Assembly (NCBI GenBank): GCA_032622095.1
Contig: CP136061.1
Location: 186,380,369 to 186,444,368, forward strand
Direction of reading: 5' to 3'
DNA: 64,000 nucleotides
DNA from: Siphonodentalium dalli
Lineage: Eukaryota; Mollusca; Scaphopoda; Gadilida; Siphonodentaliidae
The position numbers were made by a program, and so were the translations under genes. Numbering within the stretch: the first letter of the stretch is position 1; each line of letters starts with the position of its first letter. The notes beneath the pieces are model-generated. The model did no database searches and was not told the DNA's origin. It worked only from the letters and a program-made list of their open reading frames with translations. Shown here piece by piece: positions 24,144-36,300 of this stretch.

Positions 24144-24624
24144 CAGGTCAGGCACATCCTGAATTCCACTATTATAGTGGTATTCCACTATTATAGTGGT
24201 ATTTGACCATATCATATTCATGTTTCCTGTATTTGCGTCGGGAATAGAAGACGGCGCATACCAGAACAGTCTTCCGACAAAATTCGTTGTGCAATCTCTT
24301 GCGCCAGCTTTGTTATTCAATAATATTACCAATATATTTCTTTCTAAATGACAATAACAGGATAACTCAATCGCTCCTTCATTAACATTTAAACTAATTG
24401 AATGCTAATTGAGTTGCTTATCGTGTACCGTCATGGTTAATCATTCTCCTGGACAAAATATATGTATAATACCGAATTAGTACGACACTGATTTTCAATA
24501 ATTTACGTGAAATATGATTTTGGATTATCCCTCTTTTATCAAATTCAGAAAACGGTAATGGTCATATACCACTAAAATAGTGGAATACCACTATTATAGT
24601 GGAATTCAGGATTTGCCTGACCTG
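24144..24624. mobile_element. MITE, 481 bp, TA target duplication
   Basis: Long terminal inverted repeats of about 65 bp start CAGGTCAGGCA (left) and end TGCCTGACCTG (right), with TA outside each end (24142-24143, 24625-24626). Each arm contains the unit ccactattatagtgg twice, itself near-palindromic, so the ends hold palindromes within the inverted repeat. There is no coding capacity. Confidence 0.9.
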
Positions 24625-24626
24625 TA

Positions 24627-25460
24627 CCACAGTATCAAACAATAGGACTAGAGTAAACATATGAATACAGGTGTAAACTTAAGTGATTCAAGTGGTCATC
24701 ACAGAATACTATGCAATAATCCAGATGCCCAGCGACCAAATTCTCAACTGCTGTATAATATGTACTGGATTAACTATAATTATTTAATCGTTTACAAAGT
24801 ATCTGTGACTTGAAATTCTTTATCACTTTGAGTATATAGCTTAGAGCATGCTTTTTTGGAACTTTTCAGTGATAACCAAGACGCTCTTGCGGAGTGAAGT
24901 TTATGACATCGTCTGATCAGTAGCATAGTTTTCTCCATGTGACACCAAAAACAGACTATCCTAGTAGTACAATATTAGCACATGCATTATTTTGACAATT
25001 ATGTGTTCTCTATATTTCGTAGTCAAGATTATAAAGACATGTATTAGTTAGTGATGAAGACAAGACTGGACCACCCTCGGTGGTCCAGTCTAGGGTGGTC
25101 CAGTCCACTGACTAGGCAGTCCTGTCAGGTCCAGGCCATTCTGGTCTGGTACCCTTGCATGGAGTTGGACCGGTCCAAAGCGGACTGGTCCACTTACATG
25201 TGCATGAATTACCCTTTTAGCAAAATGTATACATTATACTACACCAGGCCCATATAAAATGGACAATAGATGGGTGAATATTTGAAAACTGTACAATTTG
25301 GAAGATTGCATTATGCGAAATTCAAAGTTCGAATTCACACAAAAAAACATTTCCATGTCGAACCTGACGACTCACCATGAATTAGGGTTTGCTTCGGCAC
25401 GCTGGAATTTTATTCCTATTGCCATGGCAACATGACTTAATCAAGCAAAGTAGTAAAATA
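24627..25460. other. Unassigned stretch with a GC-rich hairpin
   Basis: 25064-25090 is a perfect 12-bp stem (gactggaccacc / ggtggtccagtc) with a 3-nt loop. The ggtccagt/actggtcc word recurs to 25195. The rest shows no gene or element. Confidence 0.5.
25064..25090. repeat. Perfect 12-bp-stem hairpin in a GGTCCAG-rich patch
   Basis: Arms 25064-25075 and 25079-25090 are exact inverted copies around loop ctc. ggtccag-like words follow at about 25097, 25127, 25168 and 25182, so the hairpin sits in a short array of the same word in both orientations. Confidence 0.85.
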
Positions 25461-27062
25461 TGTCACTCCTGTTACTAACAAACAACAATCAGCTTACACC
25501 AATAGCAGTCATTTCATACGACTAAAATATATTTATTGTTATTACCTTTTGTTACTTCTTGGAAATAATTGAGCTTGAATAAGCTCATCATAGTGAATAT
25601 GTTTAAAATCTCTATAAGCATGGGTCAACTCACACATTTATTGCATAAAAGTACAAAACTGATTACTCTGTAGGCCATGAACTTAAGAGTTCCAAGTTTA
25701 TCAAATTTGCATAAGTAACGGCACTTTGTACCAATCCCAATATAATAATAACTTTTTTCTTTGGATGAGTTTTTTTTTAATAAAATATAGATATGCACTG
25801 GTAACAGGAGTGACATTGGTAACAGGAGTGACATTTTGGTAACAGGAATGACCCTCCTGGTTTTCACAATGTTGCCATATACGGTGAATTTTGGTACACA
25901 ATAATGTTATATCACTCAAGAATCTTGCTTTTGTATGTGATCATCTTCAGTAAAAACTCTAACTATGTTTGGCCAGGTCAACACTCTGGCTGGCACTCGA
26001 CTGGAGGGCATCAACAGATGGATACAACTCATAGGCTGATTCAGATAAAGAATAAGTTTGGGTTTTCACAATTCACCCTGTATAAATTGATCTGTCTGTG
26101 GTTTATATTGAGAGTTAAGAAAAGGTATGCAACTGTTTTGCTTGTTGGTGTGGGATAACTTGGAATAAATATCAAAAAGATTTTGCTGTAGCCACCAAGA
26201 CTAGTCCCTGCATCTCTGATGTGACTCTTGTTGGAAATATAGTATAAAATCAAACCGGAATACCAAATCATTCATATCCATTTGACTCTTCAATACTAGT
26301 AGGTCACATGTGACTTTTTTTATTTAATTAAGACATAGTTAGAAGCTGTATAACACAAGACTTCAATTTATGGTCTTTATTTTGAACAGAACTGTGCTAT
26401 AAATTTCTGGTATTTTATATGTGGCAAATTTAATGAAGTTGACCATTGCCTGAATGGAGGTGGGGGAGTTGCATGATATCAAACAACAAATATAAAACAT
26501 ATATTTATTACTTCATTTTTTTCAAATGGATTATATTGAATTTCCTTCTTGTGATGAAAAGTGATGACTACTGACTTGTGGTCATCTTCATTGACAAGAA
26601 CTGGCTAATCAAAGGGTTGTTGGCAATAAATGTGCATTGCACATATCTATTGCACCTGTTACTGTCACTCCTGTTACCAAAAAAGTAACAGGAGTGACAG
26701 TAACAGGAGTGACAGATATGGCAGTTAATGACAAATTTCTAAAAATGTATCTGGATTTGAAAACTAAACACTTATGATTTGCATAAAAGACTCATTCTAG
26801 AATATGAAAAACATATTTCTGAAACATCGAACATGATGAAAGAAATGATATTGCGGTAACAGGAGTGACTTACAATTAACCTACTTGCCTCATTTGTTCA
26901 TTAATGTGCTCCGGTATGCATAAATGATTTCAAACCACCGCTATTTTGACTTTTGTTTGGATTACCTATTTGGTGACCTTCCCTCTGGTGGCAGGTTTCT
27001 CGAAAAAGCTACTGTACACACTCATATAATTCCTTGTTATACTCTTGGTAACAGGAGTGACA
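25461..27062. repeat. Dispersed cluster of the 15-16-bp motif GGTAACAGGAGTGACA
   Basis: At least eight close copies in both orientations: 25461-25475 (-), 25800-25815, 25818-25833, 25838-25852 (variant), 26663-26678 (-), 26685-26699, 26700-26714, 26855-26869 and 27047-27062, plus a partial at 27071. Spacing is irregular, so it is not a simple tandem array. No open reading frame unites the copies. Confidence 0.8.
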
Positions 27063-27700
27063 TAGAAATTGATAACAGGAGCAAAGAGATCTATATTTTC
27101 AAGTTTGAATGAAGAAAGTCCATCTTCCAGTTATAGTCGTTTTGTTCAAGTTTCATGGACTCAAATAGGATTGAATATGTGAGATTTATCTGATCTCTTC
27201 GGGAAAAAAATAGTCTATTCTGTTCAATGTAGAAAAGTAACATTCAGAAATTGATGACATGGACTCATGTTGGCTCTGTAAAAATCCAACAGCTCAGACT
27301 TTGGTTCAGTTTTTTTGCCTGAATATCATCCTAATTATCATGGTACCTAGAACAAATTATTATTTGGTTTTCTCCTGCACACACTTCTGTAATTATAGGA
27401 CCAATGGTCGTAACATCAAATTGTACACTTTTCAAATATTCACCCAGATACATGTGGCACTGTTATTTTCGACACACATAGAAGCATACAGAGAATTGTA
27501 CCGACATGTGGCAAAGTCACCCAACCCATGGGGTGACTTTGCCACCCAACTTTTTCAGTACATGTATGCTCTCATTCCAAACATACATGGACCATAACCA
27601 CACATGAAATATATATATAGCATGAAGTTACCTAAGATAAATGACTAGAACTGTTTTCTGAATTTAGCATGTGACTGAATGACAAAATATGACAAAAATA
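27063..27700. other. Unassigned stretch with a GTGACTTTGCCAC palindrome
   Basis: gtggcaaagtcaccc (about 27509) and ggggtgactttgccac (about 27532) face each other around aacccat. The open frame at 27259-27597 covers this but shows no recognisable domain. Confidence 0.45.
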
Positions 27701-28490
27701 CGGTACCGGTATTTTGATATATAACTTATCGCTGATGGCCGCATTATTTTTTATCAGAGGCAGATCAATCAACCCTTCCCCCTAAAGTTAAGATGCGCCA
27801 TACTGTGGTATAAGGCACACATAACTCATGATTACGTGTTAAATGGCTTAATTAACACAAAGGCCTTTGAAAGTCTGCTAAAGAATATAATAATATTCAG
27901 GTGTCTGTATAAAGACTCGAACATTAAAGTCAAAACAGTACATAATGTACCCCCTGACCTGCCCTGACTCGAAATTTTAATAAATGTTTGATTTTTCCCC
28001 CAAAAAATGACATTTAAAACGCATTTTGTTTATTTTCTGGAAGGTAAATAAGAAAGGAATGTAGTAAGGGTGGAGATAATTGGTGTATATGGCAATTTCA
28101 TTCGGTCTTGGATTAAAAAATGGCATACTAACCCCAAGATGGCTGCCAATATGGTGGCTGGAATATAGGTGGAAATTGTGAAATATGTAAGAACGCATGA
28201 ATACTTGCTTAAATGGCTTAACAAACACAATGGTCATTGATAAACTGCTAAACTATAGTTTGAGGTATACTAGATCCAGATCTACAAACTCAAACATTAA
28301 AGGGAAAATATTACACAATGCACCTCGTGGCACCACATTTTGATCATATTTAGGTATTTTTCTCCAAAACTAATCTGAAGCCATTTTTGTCATCTTTTCG
28401 GATGGCATAAAGCGCAAGATATTTGTTGTGTACGATAATTCAAATTTTGGCTTACAAAATTTCTTACTAACACCAAGATGGCTGCCAATA
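27701..28490 (+). repeat. Dispersed repeat family G, two diverged tandem copies
   Basis: Phrases aaatggcttaattaacacaa (27840) and aaatggcttaacaaacacaa (28211), each followed by ctcgaacattaaag/ctcaaacattaaag, mark two units about 370 bp apart. caccaagatggctgccaat-type words occur at 28130 and 28472. The inverse of this block is found at about 32930-33200. Confidence 0.6.
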
Positions 28491-28498
28491 CGGTGGTC

Positions 28499-28652
28499 AG
28501 AATAAATAGACAGAACACAACGCGCATCTTAATCGAGAATCTTTTATCGTATGAGTTGCGGATGGCGCAAGGATATATAACTTTGCGCCGTCTGCAACGA
28601 GTTCGATAAAAGATTCGAGATTATGATGCAAGTTGTGTTCTGTATTTATTCT
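28499..28652. repeat. Long imperfect hairpin (about 70-bp arms)
   Basis: The left arm 28499-28570 begins agaataaatagacagaacac and the right arm 28583-28652 ends gtgttctgtatttattct. They pair with few mismatches around loop ggatatataact. It looks like a foldback or MITE remnant. Confidence 0.8.
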
Positions 28653-29825
28653 ACACCCTTCAGTCAGATAATTTCAATACATGAATATCACCTCCATTTT
28701 TACTATAGCTACCTTTATTGTGATTTAAGTCTGACAAATAACCAGTAATTTTGGGGGATCACCGGAAACAGATGATCGATGTAATGTACGTCATCTTTCT
28801 TGGCGACAACATCAACAATAATAGTTCCAGCTTGTATTCCACTAGAGGTATACACTAATATGTATTCATTGGCTGGGATTCCATTGAATACATGTGCCTC
28901 ACGTCAATGGGTGTGGAATAAATGGTGAAATATGTCATGTTTCACTTAATCGCCATCATCGCCGCCATGAAATGTATCATACAACCCAAAGTATTATATT
29001 CATTGTATCATGTTACTCCGGGACATAATGATGCACAATTCTATTTAAAATTGATACCAGAATGGTGCCCAGGATTGACGAATGTTGTATTCGTTCTCAA
29101 GTAATCATTTTCCCTTAAAATAGGTTGCAATTTGAGCGAGATATTTGCAGATGACCAGGATGGATTAAAACAAAGAAATGAGTAACAGTAATACATTGAA
29201 TGCCTGATTGTTATTATATGTTAGTCACTTTGACATAATCAATATGAAATTACTAAAATCCAACAATAGAAGGTCCATCTTTCTCAATGAATAGTATTCC
29301 ACGTGTTACCAAATAAGATACCCATCATATTATGATGGTACATATGAGGTGGATAAGTCATGAATACCATCAACAAAGTCTGTGCTAGACGAGGTTGGCA
29401 CGGGTTTGCACTCAGAAAAGATAGCACTCATTGTACAAAAAAAGTTCAGATTTTGCATCTTATGTTACGTTATATTACATTTGGACGCGTCGATTCAGAC
29501 CAGGAGACCTGCTGCTACAAGTGCCATTGATGTTTGAAATATAAAACCCATGTTATAAATGTATCAATCGGGCTGTATTCAATATTCATCTTGTCCTACA
29601 GGCAACACCAGCAGGAAACAATATGACGAATAATTCCTCATCCCCATATCATCCCGATTGTACAGAGACATATGCATTATGAACTCATTGCATGCTGTTC
29701 AGTAAGTACTAAACTACGGCTATCATGTCTAGTTACTGATTTTGCTCAGCACATTCGCATTTGTTATGCATGAGTTATCCATAGATCAGATTCTGGTCTG
29801 CACAGAAGTTGTTGCTTCGGTCCAC
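28653..29825. other. Unassigned stretch
   Basis: No exon or intact element. A short palindrome tacccatcatattatgatgg lies near 29310. Confidence 0.4.
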
Positions 29826-30260
29826 TCACATCGCGCTTATTGGGATAACTATAGATGCATCTGAATTTAACTGTATTAAATGAACATAGCTAATTGGCAG
29901 AAGTTTCCTATGGTATAAAAAATGGGGCCGTAACCATCTCATTTTTGGGTTTATAAGAAACGAAAGACAACGCTTTGCGTGAATCATCATATTCCTGGTA
30001 TAAACCTGTGTATGACATGTATACAAATAATTGAAATTGTCTAAAGTTGAAGTGCATGCTTCAAGGATTGTAATATTGAAAGCATTTTCAAAATCGGACA
30101 AAAATTTACTCAACAAGAGCATATTTAAAAATTGCCAATTTCCACTGACTTTTTCTCGGAGAGGACACACTTTTTTAACATTCATTCACTGTAGACATAA
30201 GAGTCTTGTAACTCAATCTTTTAAAGATTGCCGATTTTCATTGTCTTGTTATATATTTTA
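29826..30260 (-). repeat. Dispersed repeat family F, copy 2 (uninterrupted)
   Basis: Carries gctaattggcagaagtttcc and gtataaaaaatggggccg (about 29889-29930), ataagaaacgaaagacaacg, then the frame HAKRCLSFLINPK on the minus strand. The 119-codon frame at 29826-30185 is a translation of the repeat. This copy supplies the uninterrupted site for the insertion at 33236. Confidence 0.65.
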
Positions 30261-30339
30261 GAAAACTTGAATATACCTGTCAAACTGAGAAATGAGAAGA
30301 TAAACATATTGAGACTCTTGGAAACATGACTCGACAAAT

Positions 30340-30790
30340 GATACGTTGGGGCAAAATCTGTTGTCCCATAACCTGTTTTTATGTGTACCCATACCATCGT
30401 ATGGTATACGTAATGTTGACGTTCGGATTGACCACTCATCGTCCGTCCGTCTGTCTATCCGTATGTAGACATCTTATGCATAACTCAAACATTTTATATC
30501 CAATCGGAACCAAATTTTGCACGAGTTTCTCATCCCAAAATGCAGGATGAGTTTGAAAATGGGTTTGATATGATTTTTAAATAGAGGTATGGGCCTTTTT
30601 CGACTTAGAATTCACGCATGCTGCGATGACGCAAACATGTTTTTATCTGACCAAATCTGGTATTTTGGTTTGTGATTTCGCAGCCCAAAATACAGATCAA
30701 GTTTGAATATGGGTCTGATACAATTTTTTTTACTGGAGTGATGGCCCTTTTTCGACTTACAATTATTCAGATCTGAGGTTTACTGATTAA
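30340..30790 (+). repeat. Repeat family D: hairpin, GTCC run and two monomers
   Basis: Begins with taccatcgtatggta hairpin, then ccactcatcgtccgtccgtc, and two units of about 180 bp sharing tcccaaaatgcagga / gcccaaaatacagat, gatgagtttgaaaatgggt and ggccctttttcgactta. The order is hairpin, simple repeat, monomers, the mirror of families A-C, so this copy may be in reverse orientation. Confidence 0.6.
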
Positions 30791-30799
30791 TACAGGCTT

Positions 30800-32900
30800 T
30801 ACTGTATAAGAGACAAGAGACACCTGCAGACAAGGCGAATTATTGAACTAGAGTTATTTTTAGCTGTCATATGTTAGCCAGCCCTATTATAATCTGTAAC
30901 TCATTGACATTCACAAATGAATGGACTCTCCCATTTCATTCTAAAAGTATAAATTGGAATAGTCCATTTGTATGGATGTTTTCAGAATATGAGCAGACAG
31001 AGCGAACCCACATTTAATGTAGTAGTGCACTATTTAAAATTCAAAATTATTTGCAGTCTCACTGGGCCGATTTCCATAATACTTGGTATGGAGACATAAT
31101 TTATAATTTGTTCATAGGGTCATGGTTGAGTGGATTTTAGGGGGATAATGAGAAGATTAATGTTGAGGGCTATGGGGTTGTCATGGATTTAATGTCGAGA
31201 ACAGAAATCAATGCTTTTCTATGTATGAAACAAATCTATTGTGTGATATAGAGCATTTGGAAAATGGGCTATCTTCAGTTTATCAGGTCAGGGGCTTCAA
31301 GCGGTCCTAGTCAGGAGGCATTAAAAGGGTCAGATAACTCTAAATAAAATAAGAACTTCAAAAATCTTTTTCTCCAGTCCAAGAAGGCAGATAAACATTA
31401 TTAATACTTGGTGTGGATTATTGCGATGAAACATAATTTCCAATGTTTTCATCCTGTCATGGTTCATTGAAATATAGGGGCCATGGAGCGCTTAGAAGAT
31501 TAACATTGATTATTATTGATTTTAGCGTCCAAGCTACTTGTAAAACATTGTAATGTGTGAAATCATTCTATTGGGGGTTATATTTTTTTTATATGAACAG
31601 TGGTAATCTGTATTGAGTGTATCGAGGGGTCATAGGGGCAGAATCCTCATGTTATGGATGTATAAATATATGGATAATACTTTTGTATGGTCTAAACTTT
31701 TTATTGAGAGCTATACAGACCACCAGGGTATGAACTGTGTTTATTTATCTCAGTTTACGGGTCCTGTGGTATTCGAATGTTATTATATGTACACACACAT
31801 GGATTATTCCTTTAATATTGCAAGTAAGTGCAGATACTCTGCAATCTGTTAAAAAATGTGTCCTCTCTGATAATTCAAGACAATTATATTTAACTAATAT
31901 TGAGAAACACATGTTTTACGAACAACACTTCCATCAAACCACTTGTAATCAATGACATGATTATCAATAATCAAGAAATTCTTCAGATTGACAATTTACT
32001 CAGACAATTGCAGTTGAGCAGACCTGAATTGCCTCAATGGAAATAAATGAAATAACACATTAGTAGCTCAAATTGGACACAGCATGTTGCATAAACTGTA
32101 TTTTAATATAGTATATTATTACTACACCTCATTCTCATTAACAGAATGGTTAAAGTTCAATATAAACCAATGTCTTCCAGAAAATCTCTGGGTTCTATGC
32201 TTGAATTCTCGGAGAGGACATTTTTTTAACATTTAATGAGCTGCTGTACCAAATCGGGATGGTTCAGTCCACCAATTAAAGTTATACACCCTCAATACTA
32301 GTGACAGTTTACCCACAATACAAAATGATTTTCTCATTTCATTAGTAATAGCAGTTGACAAAGATTCTCGGAGAGGACAGATTTTAACGGAATTTCTGTC
32401 CACATATTTTGGAGAATTGAATATAATTTAAATAGACTAATACACAGAAAACAAATTTTACCATTAATCTTCTATACCATGAAATGTCCAACTGATATAT
32501 ATTCCTGATCCATGGTTATTGTAAACTGTGTTTATAAAAAGCCTTATTTTAGATTCACATGCTATAAATCATTTAACGGAATATCTCAATAACCTTCAAA
32601 TTCAAATATCATCAAACTGAATGCACGAAATCACTCAAAATTTTCACCACATGATCAAGCAGACATAAGCTAAAGGTTAAATGAGGACATTTTTGGCAAA
32701 CACATAAATTAAAATAAATATAGGGAATACAATATCATCACAGCAATGATTGGCCACTCAAAATATGACAAAATTGGTACCCATCGCCCTATAATTTTGT
32801 TATATTTTCCAATATAGTAGTGAAATTTTGTCTGCAGGTTGGGCTGTGCATCAGTACTATATAGAAATATTATTAAGACACTCCAAACACAATGACAAAT
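30800..32900. other. Unassigned stretch with recurring 'ctcggagaggaca'
   Basis: ttctcggagaggaca occurs at 30154-30169, 32207-32221 and 32364-32378, each with a following ttttttaaca/attttaacg. That points to a weak dispersed repeat. No exons found. Confidence 0.45.
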
Positions 32901-32929
32901 GCATCATTTTCCTGCCTATCCGAAAAATT

Positions 32930-33235
32930 CATTTTGTCAACCTTTAACGTGAAAGAGCCCAGGTACATTATGCATTGTTACTTTAATGTTCGACTATGTA
33001 GATCGAAACCTATATAGTAGACAATACCTTGGCACTCCATCAATGGTCGTTGTGTTAATTACGCAATTTGACACATAAACGTGTGTTTTGTGTGCCCTAT
33101 ACCACAGCCTGACACCTCTTAGCTTTAGGGGGAGGTTTGATTTTTCTGCATTTGATAAAAAATAATGAGGCCAACAGTGATAAATGATATATTAGAACGT
33201 AGCTAATTGGCAGAAGTTTCCTATATGGTATAAAA
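32930..33235 (-). repeat. Family G/F repeat, left part of a split copy
   Basis: Phrases inverse to 27710-28000 (for example tgataaaaaataatgagg versus the atcagcg...cattattttttatcag block) are followed by gctaattggcagaagtttcc at 33201. It stops at TAAAA 33231-33235; the matching continuation (aaatggggcataaccatc) resumes at 38773. Confidence 0.65.
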
Positions 33236-33336
33236 TGAAAGTGTCAATGACACTGTAGCTCAACTTAGGTAGGGGAATAATTTAATGGTTGACAGTAAAT
33301 GGAGGAATAGGAAAGGTGCTAATTGAAATGTCTAAC

Positions 33337-36300
33337 ATGCGCCAAAGGATTTAGTGATGCAAAGAGTAAAATACAAGATGGCTGCTAGTGGCCATTTTTT
33401 TTGGCCAATTGACCCCAAAAGAACTCGTTCCCATCTACGTATAATTGTTAACATCCATGACAAATTTTATGAAGATCTGACCAAAGCTACGACATACAAA
33501 TTTTATGATGATCAGACGAACAGTACGACCTGTAGACCGCGCCAATGGATTGAATTTTGAAATCCAAGATGGCCGCTGGCAGCCATGTTTTTTTGCCGAA
33601 TGACCCCACAATGATTCGTTCCCATCTACATGTCAATGTCAACATTCATGACAAATTTAATAAATATCAGACCAAAGGTATGACCTGTAGCCCACGCCAA
33701 AGGATTTAGTCATGCAAAAAGTAAAATGCTGGTGGCAATGTTTTTTGACCGAATGACCCCAAAACGACTCGTTCCCATCTACATGTCATTGTTATAATTA
33801 ATGACAAATTTCATGACCATTTGACCAAAGCTACGACCTGTAGCCCGCACCAAAGGATTTAGTCATGCAAAGAGTAAAATCCAAGATGGCTGCTGGCGGC
33901 AATGTTTTTTGACCAAATGACCCCAAAACGACTCGATCCCATCTACATGTCATTGTTATCATTCATGACAAATTTCATGATGATCAGACGAACAGTACGA
34001 CCTGTAGCCCGCGCCAATGGATTGAATTTTGAAATCCAAGATGGCCGCCAGCAGCCATGTTTTTTGGCCGAATGACCCGACAATGATTCGTTCCCATTTA
34101 CATGTCAATGTCAACGTTCATGACAAATTTTATAAAGATTAGACCAAAGGCACGACCTATAGCCCGCGCCAAAGGATTTAGTCATGCAAAGAGTAAAATC
34201 CAAGATGGCTGCTGGCGGCCATGTTTTTTGGCCGAACGACTCCAAAATCACTCGTTCCCATCTACATGTCAGTGTTAACATCCATGACAAATTTCATAAA
34301 CTTCCGACCAACACAACGACCTGTAGCCCGCGCCAAAGGATTTAGTCATGCAAAGAGTAAAATCCAAGATGGCTGCTGGCAGCCATGTTTTTTGGCCGAA
34401 CGACCCCAAAATCACTCGTTCCCATCTACATGTCATTATTAACATCAATGACAAATTTCATGATGATCAGACGAACAGTACGACCTGTAGCCCGCGCCAA
34501 TGGATTGAATCTTGAAATCCAAGATGGCTGCCAGCGGCCATGTTTTTTGGCCGAATGACCCCAAAATTACTCGTTCCCATCTACATGTCAATGTCAACAT
34601 TCATGACAAATTTCATAAAGATCAGACCAAAGGTACGACCTGTAGCCCGCGCCAAAGGATTTAGTCATGCAAAGAGTAAAATACAAGATGGCTGCTGGCG
34701 GCCATGTTTTTTGGCCGAACGACACCAAAATCACTCGTTCCCATCTACATGTCATTATTAACATCAATGACAAATTTCATGATGATCAGGCGAACAGTAC
34801 GATCTGTAGCCCGCGCCAATGGATTGAATCTTGAAATCCAAGATGGCTGCCAGCGGCCATGTTTTTAGGCCGAATGACCCCAAAATGACTCGTTCCCATC
34901 TACATGTCAATGTCAACATTCATGACAAATTTCATAAAGATCAGACCAAAGGTACGACCTGTAGCCCGGGCCAAAGGATTTAGTCATGCAAAGAGTAAAA
35001 TCCAAGATGGCTGCTGGCGGCCATGTTTTTCGGCCGAACAACTCCAAAATCACTCGTTCCCATCTACATGTCATTGTTAACATCCATGACAAATTTCATG
35101 ATGTTCCGATCAAAGCTACGACCTGTAGCCCGCGCCAAAGGATTTAGTCATGCAAAGAGTAAAATCCAAGATGGCTGCTGGTGGCCATGTTTATTGGCCG
35201 AACGACCCCAAAATGACTCGTTCCCATCTACATGTCAATATTAACATCCATGACAAATTTCATGATGATCAGACGAACAGTACGACATGTAGCCCGCGCC
35301 AATGGATTGAATTTTGAAATCTAAGATGGCCGCCAGCGGCCATGTTTTTTGGCCGAATGACCCCACAATGATTCGTTCCCATCTACATGTCAATGTCAAC
35401 ATTCATGACAAATTTCATAAAGATTAGACCAAAGGTACAACCTGTAGCCCGCGCCAAAGGATTTAGTCATGCAAAGAGTAAAATCCAAGATGGCTGCTGG
35501 CGGCAATGTTTTTTGGCCGAACGACACCAAAATCACTTGTTGCCATCTACATGTCATTATTAACATCAATGACAAATTTCATGATGATCAGGCGAACAGT
35601 ACGATCTGTAGCCCGCGCCAATGGATTGAATCTTGAAATCCAAGATGGCTGCCAGCGGCCATGTTTTTAGGCCGAATGACCCCAAAATGACTCGTTCCCA
35701 TCTACATGTCAATGTCAACATTCATGACAAATTTCATAAAGATCAGACCAAAGGTACGACCTGTAGCCCGGGCCAAAGGATTTAGTCATGCAAAGAGTAA
35801 AATCCAAGATGGCTGCTGGTGGCCATGTTTTTAGGCCGAACGACCCCAAAATCACTCGTTCCCATCTACATGTCATTGTTAACATCCATGACAAATTTCA
35901 TGATGTTCTGATCGAAGCTACGACCTGTAGCCCGCGCCAAAGGATTTAGTCATGCAAAGAGTAAAATCCAAGATGGCTGCTGGTGGCCATGTTTATTGGC
36001 CGAACAACCCCAAAACGACTCGTTCCCATCTACATGTCAATATTAACATCCATGACAAATTTCATGATGATCAGACGAACAGTACGACCTGTAGCCCGCG
36101 CCAATGGATTGAATCTTGAAATCCAAGATGGCTGCCAGCGGCCATGTTTTTTGGCAGAATGACCCCAAAATGACTCGTTCCCATCTACATGTCAATGTCA
36201 ACATTCATGACAAATTTCATAAAGATCAGACCAAAGGTACGACCTGTAGCCCGGGCCAAAGGATTTAGTCATGCAAAGAGTAAAATCCAAGATGGCTGCT

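Noticed and set aside
29826-30185. 119-codon minus-strand frame as a gene
   Set aside because: The same peptide occurs at 23126-23308, and the DNA is a dispersed repeat with interrupted copies.
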